Positions 1-8,198 of a stretch of DNA of 64,000 bases are shown piece after piece. The first letter of the stretch is position 1; each line of letters starts with the position of its first letter. The translations under genes were made by a program, and so were the position numbers. Origin of the DNA: Loktanella sp. Alg231-35 (GTDB taxonomy: Bacteria > Pseudomonadota > Alphaproteobacteria > Rhodobacterales > Rhodobacteraceae); assembly GCF_900143545.1 (NCBI RefSeq), contig NZ_FREV01000002.1, positions 372,018-436,017 on the forward strand. Direction: 5' to 3'. The notes under the pieces are model-generated. The model had not been told where the DNA came from. It made no database searches and worked only from the letters and a program-made list of their open reading frames with translations.

Positions 1-264
1 CTGCTGGCCGCGTCACGCGCTATCGGAGAGACGATGATCGTGGTTCTTGGGGCAGGGGCCGCCGCACGGCTGAGCCTGAACCCTTTTGATGCCATGACAA
101 CCGTGACCGCCAAGATCGTCAGCCAGTTGACCGGTGACAGTGACTTTGCCTCGCCCGAAGCACTTGTCGCCTTTGCCCTTGGGATCACGCTGTTTGTGAT
201 CACTTTGGGCCTGAATGTCTTTGCCCTCTATATCGTCCGCAAATACCGGGAGCAGTACGACTGA
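1..264 (+). CDS. pstC: Phosphate ABC transporter permease PstC, C-terminal end (5' truncated by window)
   Basis: The reading frame is open from base 1, so only the last 87 codons of the gene are here. The visible part begins in the permease EAA-type loop (residues AASRAIGETM), which docks on the ATPase, and ends with a transmembrane helix rich in V, L and A followed by a basic tail (RKYREQYD). PstC is one of the two inner-membrane permeases of the PstSCAB high-affinity phosphate importer. Its TGA overlaps the ATG of pstA by one base, so the two are translationally coupled. Identity rests on the motif plus the pstA-pstB-phoU-phoB neighbours. Confidence 0.93.
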   Translation: MLAASRAIGETMIVVLGAGAAARLSLNPFDAMTTVTAKIVSQLTGDSDFASPEALVAFALGITLFVITLGLNVFALYIVRKYREQYD

Positions 265-1613
265 TGACTGATGCACCCGCACCATCCACGCCCGCAGTTC
301 CCCCCAAGGGCAAGTCACTGCTAGCGCAGGACGACCGCACCAAGCGCCGCAATGCCGCCGAAAAGCGGTTCCGCGCCTATGGAATTGCTGCCATCAGCGT
401 GGGGCTGTTGTTCCTTGCCTCGCTGCTGTGGGCCATCGTCCAGAATGGCACGCCTGCTTTCACACAAACCTTCGTCAATCTTGAAGTTGCTCTGTTGGAA
501 GAGAAGCTCGACAAAAACGGTAACCGCGACATCGACGATATCAGAAAGGTGTCCACCTTTGGCTACAACCCACTGATCAATGAGGCCCTGATCGTGGCAA
601 CGGCGGATATCGAAACCGAGGTTGAAGATGGCGATCTGAAAAAGATACTCTCTGCATCGGCTGCTGCCATTGTCCGTGATTTTGTGATCGAAAACCCTGA
701 CCGGATTGGCGAAACCGTTGAATTTCGTTTGCTGACCTCGTCCCGTGTGGATGGCTACCTCAAGGGTCGGGTGACACGCGAAGACCTTGCACGCGACAAA
801 AACCTTGATGCCGCCCACCTTGATCTGATCGACGTGATGGTAGCCGCAGGTGCGGTCGAGCGGGTCTTTAACTGGGATTTTATCCTGGGTGCTGATGCCT
901 CTGAAAGCCGGCCAGAGCAGGCAGGCATCGGTGTTTCGATGCTGGGGTCGTTTTTCATGATGCTGGTGGTGCTGGTGCTGGCGTTGCCCATCGGGGTGGC
1001 CGCGTCGATCTATCTAGAAGAATTCGCGCCGCAGAATAAATTCACTGACCTGATCGAAGTGAACATCTCAAACCTCGCGGCGGTGCCGTCGATTGTGTTT
1101 GGTATCCTTGGTCTGGCGGTGTTCATCCAGTTTGCGCATTTGCCGCAGTCGGCCCCGCTGGTGGGTGGTCTGACGCTGACCCTGATGACATTGCCCACCA
1201 TCGTGATTTCGACCCGCGCGTCGCTTAAGGCGGTGCCGCCATCAATTCGTGATGCGGCCTTGGGCGTGGGTGCATCCAAGATGCAATCGGTGTTCCACCA
1301 TGTGCTGCCCTTGGCAATGCCGGGCATCCTGACGGGCACAATCATTGGGCTGGCGCAGGCCTTGGGTGAAACGGCTCCGCTGCTGCTGATCGGGATGGTG
1401 GGCTATATCGCGTCGAACTATCCCGATGGTATTGCGTCTGGTTTTCTTGACCCCAACTCGGCCATGCCGGCTCAGATCTATGAATGGGCCAAACGCGCAG
1501 ACCCCGCCTATTATGAACGGGCTTGGGGCGGTATTATCGTGCTGTTGGTGTTCCTTCTGACGATGAACATCATCGCCATCATTCTACGGCGCCGGTTCGA
1601 GCGGCGCTGGTAG
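264..1613 (+). CDS. pstA: Phosphate ABC transporter permease PstA (long form)
   Basis: 449 residues. It forms the inner-membrane channel for phosphate together with PstC. A charged cytoplasmic N-terminus is followed by a membrane helix at about residues 38-58, a large soluble loop (about 60-215, the DUF3333-type extension usual in alphaproteobacterial PstA), then the permease core with several helices. The EAA-type loop ([21 protein letters not shown]) and the [10 protein letters not shown] segment sit near the C-terminus. It ends in a basic tail (RRRFERRW). The gene is longer than the roughly 300-residue enterobacterial PstA because of the extra domain. It overlaps pstC by one base and is 14 bases from pstB. 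Confidence 0.95.
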   Translation: MTDAPAPSTPAVPPKGKSLLAQDDRTKRRNAAEKRFRAYGIAAISVGLLFLASLLWAIVQNGTPAFTQTFVNLEVALLEEKLDKNGNRDIDDIRKVSTFGYNPLINEALIVATADIETEVEDGDLKKILSASAAAIVRDFVIENPDRIGETVEFRLLTSSRVDGYLKGRVTREDLARDKNLDAAHLDLIDVMVAAGAVERVFNWDFILGADASESRPEQAGIGVSMLGSFFMMLVVLVLALPIGVAASIYLEEFAPQNKFTDLIEVNISNLAAVPSIVFGILGLAVFIQFAHLPQSAPLVGGLTLTLMTLPTIVISTRASLKAVPPSIRDAALGVGASKMQSVFHHVLPLAMPGILTGTIIGLAQALGETAPLLLIGMVGYIASNYPDGIASGFLDPNSAMPAQIYEWAKRADPAYYERAWGGIIVLLVFLLTMNIIAIILRRRFERRW

Positions 1614-1627
1614 AGGAAAGCAGACAA

Positions 1628-2428
1628 ATGGAAGATATGATACAAGTGGACCGCGCAATGAGTACGCAGCAAGGCACCAAGATCAGCGCCAAAGGCGTGC
1701 AGGTCTACTATGGCGATAACCACGCCATCAAGGATGTGAACGTAGAGATCGACGACAAGACGGTCACCGCTTTCATCGGCCCGTCAGGCTGTGGTAAATC
1801 CACCTTCCTGCGCTGCCTGAACCGGATGAACGACACAATTGATGTGGCTCGTGTGGCGGGTGATATCCTGATTGATGGCGAAGATATCTATGATCCCAAG
1901 GTTGATCCGGTACAGCTGCGCGCCAAGGTCGGCATGGTGTTCCAAAAGCCGAACCCGTTCCCCAAGTCGATCTATGACAATGTGGCTTATGGCCCAAAGA
2001 TCCACGGGCTTGCCCGTAACAAAGCAGAGCTTGACGCGATTGTGGAAAGCTCGCTGCGCAAGGCCGCCCTGTGGAATGAAGCCAAAGACCGGCTGGATGC
2101 CCCCGGCACCGGTCTTTCTGGTGGTCAACAGCAGCGTTTGTGTATTGCGCGCGCGATTGCCACGGCGCCTGAGGTTCTGCTGATGGACGAACCCTGTTCG
2201 GCGCTTGATCCGATTGCGACAGCGCAGGTGGAAGAACTGATCGACGAATTGCGACAGAGCTTTTCGGTAGTGATCGTAACCCACTCGATGCAGCAGGCCG
2301 CCCGTGTCAGCCAGAAAACGGCGTTTTTCCACCTTGGTAACTTGGTTGAGTATGACGACACCGACAAGATTTTCACCAACCCGCAGGACAGCCGCACCGA
2401 AAGCTATATTTCGGGCCGGATCGGGTAA
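1628..2428 (+). CDS. pstB: Phosphate ABC transporter ATP-binding protein PstB
   Basis: 266 residues; the ATPase that powers PstCA. Walker A (GPSGCGKST, residues 51-59), ABC signature ([14 protein letters not shown]) and Walker B with catalytic Glu ([13 protein letters not shown]) are all intact, followed by the switch histidine (VTHSMQQA). The frame stays open upstream into pstA, but the ATG at 1628 is preceded by a clear AGAGGAAAG ribosome site just after the pstA stop, so I start there; a second ATG at 1658 is also possible. It is part of the pst-pho operon, so expression should follow PhoB control of the upstream promoter, which lies outside the window. Confidence 0.96.
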   Translation: MEDMIQVDRAMSTQQGTKISAKGVQVYYGDNHAIKDVNVEIDDKTVTAFIGPSGCGKSTFLRCLNRMNDTIDVARVAGDILIDGEDIYDPKVDPVQLRAKVGMVFQKPNPFPKSIYDNVAYGPKIHGLARNKAELDAIVESSLRKAALWNEAKDRLDAPGTGLSGGQQQRLCIARAIATAPEVLLMDEPCSALDPIATAQVEELIDELRQSFSVVIVTHSMQQAARVSQKTAFFHLGNLVEYDDTDKIFTNPQDSRTESYISGRIG

Positions 2429-2440
2429 GGAGCAAAAACA

Positions 2441-3148
2441 ATGAACGAGCATATCTCATCGGCTTATGACCGTGACCTTGAGGGGATAACGACACTGATC
2501 ATGCGCATGGGCGGACTGGTTGAAGAGGCCATCTTGAAAGCCGTGCAATCACTTGCGGATCGTGACGTGGAACTGGCAGAGGAAGTGCGCAAGGGTGACA
2601 AAGTTATCGACGCGCTAGAGCTGCAAATCAACGAAGAAGCGGCGCGCACGATTGCGCTACGCGCCCCTGTTTCCAAAGACTTACGGTCCATTCTTACAGT
2701 GTTTCGGCTGGCTGCGTCATTGGAACGGATCGGCGATTATTCCAAAAACATCGCCAAGCGCACCAGCGTATTGGTCGAGATGGGTCCGGTGCATGGATCA
2801 GACGCCGCATTGCGCCGGATGGCGCGCGAGGTCGAAGCCATGCTCAAGGACACGCTGGACGCCTATATGCGCGGCGACGAAAAGCTCGCTGAAAGCGTGC
2901 GCCAGCGCGACCACGAAGTTGACCAGATGTACAACGCGCTATTCCGCGAATTCCTGACCTTCATGATGGAAGACCCGCGCAACATCACCGCCTGTATGCA
3001 TCTTCATTTCATGGCCAAGAACATCGAACGCATGGGCGATCTGACCACCAATATGGCCGAACAGGTCATCTATCTGGTGACTGGCGAAATGCCCGACGAG
3101 GCGCGACCCAAGGGCGATAAGACAGCTTTTGTAACGGATCCGGGCTAA
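2441..3148 (+). CDS. phoU: Phosphate signalling protein PhoU
   Basis: 235 residues. PhoU links the Pst transporter to the PhoR/PhoB two-component system and dampens the response when phosphate is plentiful. The sequence shows the two repeated three-helix bundles, each with an acidic metal-binding motif (ERIGDYSKNIAKR and ERMGDLTTNMAEQ). The ATG follows a good GGAG site 12 bases after the pstB stop. The gene is four bases from phoB, consistent with one transcript. Length and motifs match the family with nothing missing. Confidence 0.96.
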   Translation: MNEHISSAYDRDLEGITTLIMRMGGLVEEAILKAVQSLADRDVELAEEVRKGDKVIDALELQINEEAARTIALRAPVSKDLRSILTVFRLAASLERIGDYSKNIAKRTSVLVEMGPVHGSDAALRRMAREVEAMLKDTLDAYMRGDEKLAESVRQRDHEVDQMYNALFREFLTFMMEDPRNITACMHLHFMAKNIERMGDLTTNMAEQVIYLVTGEMPDEARPKGDKTAFVTDPG

Positions 3149-3152
3149 TCCG

Positions 3153-3839
3153 ATGGCGCAGCAACCCCATGTTCTGATTATCGAAGATGAGGCCGCCCAG
3201 CGGGAAATGCTGGCCTACAATCTTGAAGCCGAAGGGTTCCGTGTCACCCGTGCCGAAGACGGCGAAGAGGGGCTTTTGTCCGTCCAAGAAGAAGCACCCG
3301 ATGTCATCGTGCTTGACTGGATGATGCCCAATTTGTCGGGGATTGAAGTATGTCGCAGGCTCAAGATCAGATCGGATACCCAACTGATCCCCATCATCAT
3401 GCTGTCGGCGCGCTCTGAAGATGTCGATAAGGTGCGCGGCTTGGAAACGGGTGCTGATGACTATGTCGTCAAACCCTATTCGGTGTCAGAACTGATGGCG
3501 CGCGTGCGCACGCAGTTGCGCCGGGTGCGCCCGGCGACGGTGGGGCAGGTCCTCACCTATGATGATATTGTGCTGGATTCCGAAACGCACCGTGTCACAC
3601 GTGGCGACAATGCCCTGAAACTTGGCCCGACAGAGTTTCGCCTGCTGACCACATTTATGGAAAAACCGGGCCGTGTTTGGTCACGTGACATGCTTTTGGA
3701 CCGGGTTTGGGGGCGCGATATCTATGTTGATACCCGTACGGTTGACGTGCATGTCGGGCGGCTGCGCAAGGTGCTGACCCAACATGGGGGCAGCGATCCG
3801 GTACGCACCGTCCGAGGGGCCGGCTACGCTCTGGGTTAG
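3153..3839 (+). CDS. phoB: Phosphate regulon response regulator PhoB
   Basis: 228 residues, OmpR/PhoB class. The N-terminal receiver domain (about 1-120) has the acidic pocket EDE, the phospho-acceptor Asp55 in VIVLDWMMP and the conserved Lys in YVVKPYS. The C-terminal winged-helix DNA-binding domain (about 130-228) contains LGPTEFRLLTTFMEKPGRVW and ends with VRTVRGAGYAL. It binds pho boxes to activate phosphate-starvation genes. It is the last gene of the operon. The kinase phoR is not adjacent on this side, so it presumably lies upstream of the window or elsewhere. Confidence 0.95.
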   Translation: MAQQPHVLIIEDEAAQREMLAYNLEAEGFRVTRAEDGEEGLLSVQEEAPDVIVLDWMMPNLSGIEVCRRLKIRSDTQLIPIIMLSARSEDVDKVRGLETGADDYVVKPYSVSELMARVRTQLRRVRPATVGQVLTYDDIVLDSETHRVTRGDNALKLGPTEFRLLTTFMEKPGRVWSRDMLLDRVWGRDIYVDTRTVDVHVGRLRKVLTQHGGSDPVRTVRGAGYALG

Positions 3840-3845
3840 CCGCTA

Positions 3846-3867
3846 GCAAATCCTTTGCAGGATTTGC
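3846..3867 (+). terminator. Hairpin after phoB
   Basis: Perfect 8-bp inverted repeat GCAAATCC / GGATTTGC with a 6-base loop, seven bases after the phoB stop. There is no long T run (CGTCAGACTTTTG follows), so it may be a weak terminator or an mRNA-stabilising end. Confidence 0.45.
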
Positions 3868-3903
3868 CGTCAGACTTTTGTCATAAGTTTGTTTGCCGCC
3901 CGA

Positions 3904-5304
3904 TTAAGCGCCCCATGGCCCGTGGTGCCCTTCGCCGCCATCAACCCGCGCAAACCCATGCGCGCCGAAGAAATCACGCTGTCCTTGGATCATATTCGCG
4001 GTCCCGCGTGCGGTACGCATAGCATCGAAATAGGCCAATCCGGATGAAAGCGCTGGCAAGGCCAGCCCGTGCAGTGCCGCCTGCGCCACCACCTGCCGCA
4101 ACGCGCCGTGGGTGTCCTTCAAGGCGTTGGCGAACTTTGGAGCCATCATCAGGTTCTGGTCGGCATTGTCGCGCAAGGCAGAGGCCATATCATCGAGCAT
4201 ATCGGAACGGATAATGCAGCCCGCGCGCCAAACCTCGGCAATGGCAGGTAGGGGCAGGGACCAGCCGAAGGCCTCGGAGGCCTTGGCGATCATTCCGAAC
4301 CCTTGGGCGTAACACAGGATTTTACCCGCAATCAGCGCCTGCTCCAATGTGTCAAGCGACAGCATGTCATGGGGCAGGTGCCGTGGGGCCGCGCCAAAGA
4401 GGTCTTCACCGGCTGCACGGGCCGCTTTCTGCGATGACAGGTTGCGCGCAACCACAGCGGCCTCGATGGCGGGGATCGGCGCGGCAAGGTGCTGTGCCTC
4501 GATCACGGTCCAGCGTCCGGTGCCTTTTTGACCTGCCGCGTCAACAATAACATCCAGCATCGGCTGATCGGTCTCAGGATCAGTGGCGGCCGCCACTTTG
4601 CCTGATATTTCAATCAGATAGCTGCGCAACGGGCCCTTATCCCAGGCAGCAAAGGTTTCGGCGATTTTACCGTGATCAAGGCCCAGACCATCGCGCATGA
4701 TGCCGTAAACCTCGGCGATCATTTGCATGTCGGCATATTCGATCCCGTTGTGAACGGCCTTGACGAAATGCCCGGCCCCTTCCTCGCCCATCCATGTGGC
4801 GCAGGGTGCGTCCTTATGCTTGGCCGAGATTGCGGTCAGGATATGCGCCACCCGGTCCCAATACGCGCGCTTGCCACCGCCCATGATCGATGGACCAAAC
4901 CGCGCGCCTTCTTCGCCGCCAGAGACGCCAATGCCAAGGAACGCCAGTTTGCCGGCCTCTTTGACGCGTCGGTTGGTGTCGTGAAAGTTGGCGTTGCCAG
5001 CGTCGATGATCATATCATCGTCGTTCAGCAAGGGCCGCAGGGCCGCGATCTGATCATCCACCGCCTGCCCGGCAGGGACCATCAAGATGATGGTGCGGGG
5101 CGATTTCAGGGCGCTGACCAATTCCTCAAGCGTATCTGTTGGGGTGATCCGCGCTGCCAGATCACCGGCTGTGGCGTGGAATTCCTTGGTTGTCGCGGTT
5201 GTCCGGTTCCAGACTGCCACGTCAAACCCGTTGTCTGCGATATTCAATGCAAGGGCAGCGCCCATCGTGCCAAGGCCAATCAGGCCGATGTCCGCGTTAC
5301 TCAT
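3904..5304 (-). CDS. gnd: 6-phosphogluconate dehydrogenase, decarboxylating
   Basis: 466 residues, full length for the long bacterial/eukaryotic type. It oxidatively decarboxylates 6-phosphogluconate to ribulose 5-phosphate with reduction of NADP+. The N-terminal Rossmann fold shows GLIGLGTMGAALA and WNRTTATTKE. The substrate and catalytic region shows GVSGGEEGARFGPSIMGGG and the KAVHNGIEYADMQ motif with the catalytic Lys and Asn. The C-terminal tail ends HGFARVDGGEGHHGPWG, typical of this enzyme. It is convergent with phoB and stands alone; 151 bases separate its start from the next plus-strand operon. Confidence 0.95.
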   Translation of the reverse strand: MSNADIGLIGLGTMGAALALNIADNGFDVAVWNRTTATTKEFHATAGDLAARITPTDTLEELVSALKSPRTIILMVPAGQAVDDQIAALRPLLNDDDMIIDAGNANFHDTNRRVKEAGKLAFLGIGVSGGEEGARFGPSIMGGGKRAYWDRVAHILTAISAKHKDAPCATWMGEEGAGHFVKAVHNGIEYADMQMIAEVYGIMRDGLGLDHGKIAETFAAWDKGPLRSYLIEISGKVAAATDPETDQPMLDVIVDAAGQKGTGRWTVIEAQHLAAPIPAIEAAVVARNLSSQKAARAAGEDLFGAAPRHLPHDMLSLDTLEQALIAGKILCYAQGFGMIAKASEAFGWSLPLPAIAEVWRAGCIIRSDMLDDMASALRDNADQNLMMAPKFANALKDTHGALRQVVAQAALHGLALPALSSGLAYFDAMRTARGTANMIQGQRDFFGAHGFARVDGGEGHHGPWGA

Positions 5305-5370
5305 TTATGTTCCCTCGCCTTTATGGTCTGACACCGACATAAGCCTTCGAAGAGGTAAGGAAAACCCGAC

Positions 5371-5389
5371 ACAGAAAAATGTTCTGTGA
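5371..5389. promoter_or_regulatory. 19-bp palindrome in the gnd / ketoacyl synthase divergent intergenic region
   Basis: CACAGAA-AAATG-TTCTGTG is a perfect 7-bp inverted repeat with a 5-base spacer, lying 67 bases before the ATG at 5456 and 66 bases before the gnd start. Its size and symmetry suit a dimeric repressor or activator. No regulator gene is adjacent, so the cognate protein is unknown; a transcript hairpin is the other reading. Confidence 0.4.
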
Positions 5390-5455
5390 GCTTACTCTTG
5401 TATTTCGCACATTCATGAGCAATGTTCATAAAATGATTGACGAAAGACCAAACCA

Positions 5456-6424
5456 ATGAAAATCGCAGGCATCGGCACAGCGCTGCCTAAGCGGAGAGAC
5501 ACGTCAGCAGCGCTTGATCGCCAACTGGGATTGGTCGCAGGCCGGATCGCGGCCCTGACAGGCGTGCAGACGCGTTACGTCTGTTCCGGCGAAGAGAGCC
5601 AGATCACACTCGGCACGGCGGCGGCACAGGCCGCATTGAGCGATGCAGGGCTACTGCCGCGTGACATTGACCTGATCATAAGTGCGGCCGCCGTGCCCTA
5701 CCAGTTGATCCCGGCCACTGCGCCTGCCTATCAGGCGGCACTGGGTATCCCCGATGGCGCTGCCTTCGGTTTTGACGTGAACGCCACCTGTCTGGGCTTT
5801 GTCACCGCACTTGAGGCTTGCGCGGGTATGCTCGCATCGGGCCGTTTCAAACGCGCGCTGATTATCTCGTCCGAGGTGGCATCACGCGGACTGCCTTGGG
5901 ACAGCAAACCCGCAGTGGCGGGCCTGTTTGGTGATGGTGCGGCAGCGGCGGTGGTCGAGGACAGCGACGCCCCCTTTGTGACGCGCTTTCGCAGCTATCC
6001 CAGCGGCTATGACATCTGTAAAATCGGGGCCGGGGGCACGCGATACGATTTCCGGGCAGAGCCCGAGGCCTTTGCCGCCAATACGTTTTTTGACATGGAC
6101 GGAAAGGCGCTCTTTCGTCTGACCTCCAAGTATTTCGGCGGGTTTGTGGATGATCTGCTTGCAGATGCAGGCTGGACCAAGGCAGAGGTTGATCTGATTG
6201 TCCCGCATCAGGCCAGCCCGATGGCGCTGCAACATATGATCCGCCACTGCGGGTTTGATGCAGGCAAAGTCGTGGATATCTGCGCCGACTATGGCAACCA
6301 GATCGCGGCCTCGATTCCCTTTGCACTGGGCCATGCCCGCGATCGTTTGCAGACGGGCCGCAAAGTCTTGTTGCTGGGCACATCGGCTGGCGTATCATTT
6401 GGCGGTGCCGCGGTGACGTTCTGA
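5456..6424 (+). CDS. 3-oxoacyl-ACP synthase III-like (FabH/OleA superfamily) ketosynthase
   Basis: 322 residues, thiolase-fold condensing enzyme. The catalytic triad of the FabH family is complete: Cys112 in DVNATCLGF, His251 in VPHQASP and Asn281 in DYGNQIAAS. The glycine-rich C-terminus (LLLGTSAGVSFGGAAV) is also typical. Such enzymes do Claisen condensation of an acyl-CoA with an acyl-ACP or a second acyl-CoA. It is unlikely to be the housekeeping FabH, which normally sits in the plsX-fabH cluster. Here it heads a four-gene overlapping unit with a reductase, a metallo-hydrolase and an adenylate-forming enzyme, so a specialised acyl product is inferred. OleA-like or signal-synthase roles are alternatives. 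Confidence 0.85.
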   Translation: MKIAGIGTALPKRRDTSAALDRQLGLVAGRIAALTGVQTRYVCSGEESQITLGTAAAQAALSDAGLLPRDIDLIISAAAVPYQLIPATAPAYQAALGIPDGAAFGFDVNATCLGFVTALEACAGMLASGRFKRALIISSEVASRGLPWDSKPAVAGLFGDGAAAAVVEDSDAPFVTRFRSYPSGYDICKIGAGGTRYDFRAEPEAFAANTFFDMDGKALFRLTSKYFGGFVDDLLADAGWTKAEVDLIVPHQASPMALQHMIRHCGFDAGKVVDICADYGNQIAASIPFALGHARDRLQTGRKVLLLGTSAGVSFGGAAVTF

Positions 6425-7410
6425 TGGCGGTTCTGGTGACAGGAGCGACGGGGTTTCTGGGTGCACATCTGGCGCTTGCCTTGTGTGATCAGGGAGTGAT
6501 TGCAACAGGGCGGGATCGCGCCAAGCTGGCGCGGCTCAAGGCGCTGGGGTTGCGCAGCGTCGCGCTTGATCTGGCGCATCCGGTGCCCGCCGCAGACCGC
6601 GACCGGATTGGCGCGGTTGATGCGGTTGTGCATTGCGCCGCTTTGTCGTCGCCTTGGGGGCGTGATGCCGCCTTTGAAACGGCGAATGTCACAGCCACAA
6701 AAAACCTGCTGCATCTGTCCCGCGCATTGCGCGCGCGCCGCTTTGTCTTTGTGTCGACGGCAAGTGTGTATTTCCAATTCTGTGATCAGGACGGGCTGGG
6801 CGAGGCGCAGACAGCCCCGAAGTTTGTGAATGCCTATGCGCGGACAAAATATGCCGCAGAGCGGGAAGTGTTGAAGTTCAATGATCTGCACCCCATCGTG
6901 CTGCGCCCAAGGGGGATCTATGGGGCCGGTGATACCGCCCTTTTGCCGCGTCTGATGCGGGTCGCCCGTTCGCGAGCGGTGCCGCGGTTCTCGCCTGCGG
7001 GTGCGACGGATATCACCCACGTCGATGATGTGGTTAGCGCCTGTCAGCGCGCCATTGCCGCCGATCCTGTTGTCAGTGGCGAAGTATTCAATATCTCAGG
7101 CGGGCAGGGTGTCGCTTTGCCCGATATCGTTGCGGCGGCCTGTGCGCAATGTGATGTGCCGCTGCGGTGGCGCGACCTGCCGTTTGGCCCGGCTTTGGCG
7201 GCTGTGCGCGTGATGGAACGAATGGCCAAGACATTGCCCGGACAACCGGAACCACCAGCGACTGCCTATGCCCTTGGTATCCTGCGCTACCGGCAAACCA
7301 TGAGCCTTGCGCATGCGCAAACCGCCTTGGGCTGGCAACCACAGGTCAATTTCGAAGAAGGGCTGCGCCGCACCTTTGCTAACGGTGCGATGCGGCAGGG
7401 TGTCCTGTGA
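6424..7410 (+). CDS. NAD(P)-dependent extended short-chain reductase (3-beta-HSD/OleD-like)
   Basis: 328 residues. The N-terminal cofactor motif TGATGFLGAHLA (residues 6-17) and the catalytic set STASVY with YARTK (Tyr138, Lys142) place it in the extended SDR family with 3-beta-hydroxysteroid dehydrogenase and the olefin-pathway reductase OleD. The likely reaction is reduction of a 3-oxo group or oxidation of a 3-hydroxy group on the product of the preceding ketosynthase; this is inference from position. Its ATG overlaps the ketosynthase stop by one base and its own stop overlaps the next start (GTGA), showing tight translational coupling. Confidence 0.82.
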   Translation: MAVLVTGATGFLGAHLALALCDQGVIATGRDRAKLARLKALGLRSVALDLAHPVPAADRDRIGAVDAVVHCAALSSPWGRDAAFETANVTATKNLLHLSRALRARRFVFVSTASVYFQFCDQDGLGEAQTAPKFVNAYARTKYAAEREVLKFNDLHPIVLRPRGIYGAGDTALLPRLMRVARSRAVPRFSPAGATDITHVDDVVSACQRAIAADPVVSGEVFNISGGQGVALPDIVAAACAQCDVPLRWRDLPFGPALAAVRVMERMAKTLPGQPEPPATAYALGILRYRQTMSLAHAQTALGWQPQVNFEEGLRRTFANGAMRQGVL

Positions 7411-8198
7411 TCCGACCTATTTTCACCAACACTGCCAGCATTCGGACCCGCGCGCGTTGGGTTCTCAACGGTGGGCGTGGACCCGTTGATCTGCAAGTGC
7501 GCGTGGGGCTGATCATCCACCCTACTTTTGGCCCGGTTTTGATTGATGCAGGTTATGGTCCGCAAGTCACCCAAGCACCGGGGCGCAGTTGGGCGTTGCG
7601 CGCCTATGACCGGGTGCTTGGCCCCAAGCTGCAAGCGTTACAAAGCCCATTGGCCTTGTTGGCCGCGCATGGGTTCGACCCCGAAGACGTTAACTTGATC
7701 TTTGTCACCCATCTGCATGCTGATCATGTGGCCTACCTGCCTGCGTTTCCCAATGCCCGGTTTGTCACTGATGATCAGGTTACAGATGCGTTGCGGCACG
7801 GCGTGTTTAAGGAATTGCTGCCCAAGGATTTCGTAGAACGGCAGATCGATTTGCGGTCCTATCGTCTGGCGGCACTGCCGTTTGGGCTGGGGCAGGGGTA
7901 TGATCTGTTAGGGGATGGCAGCGTGATTGGGGTGCCTCTGCCGGGCCATGCGCCGGGGCATTTTGGTTTGTGTTTTACAGGGAAAACACCGCTGCTTTAT
8001 GCCGTTGATACGCAATGGGTGCTGGCGGCCATTCACGAGGATCGCTGTCCGGGGCTGCCCGCATCCCTGATTGCCGATGATGGGCAGGCGGCTGCCCGGT
8101 CTGTGGCGCTGGTGTGCGCCTTTGCCCAAGCGGGGGGTGATGTGATGCTTTGCCATGATCCGGCCCCAACCCAGTGGGACTGGGCGCCAGATGTTTGA
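7407..8198 (+). CDS. Metallo-beta-lactamase-fold hydrolase
   Basis: 263 residues with a GTG start in a 4-base overlap. The dinuclear zinc motif THLHADHV (His102, His104, Asp106, His107) is present, followed by a histidine in PGHAPGHFG and an aspartate in AVDTQW. The arrangement resembles the lactonase/thioesterase branch of the fold that includes AHL lactonases. The substrate is unknown; a lactone or thioester made by the neighbouring enzymes is a reasonable guess. It lies third in the four-gene unit, in the place where the classical ole cluster has an alpha/beta hydrolase (OleB). Confidence 0.82.
   Translation: MIRPIFTNTASIRTRARWVLNGGRGPVDLQVRVGLIIHPTFGPVLIDAGYGPQVTQAPGRSWALRAYDRVLGPKLQALQSPLALLAAHGFDPEDVNLIFVTHLHADHVAYLPAFPNARFVTDDQVTDALRHGVFKELLPKDFVERQIDLRSYRLAALPFGLGQGYDLLGDGSVIGVPLPGHAPGHFGLCFTGKTPLLYAVDTQWVLAAIHEDRCPGLPASLIADDGQAAARSVALVCAFAQAGGDVMLCHDPAPTQWDWAPDV

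Noticed and set aside
1523..1627. Upstream extension of pstB into pstA
   Set aside because: The extension is read out of frame within pstA and has no ribosome site; AGAGGAAAG precedes the ATG at 1628.
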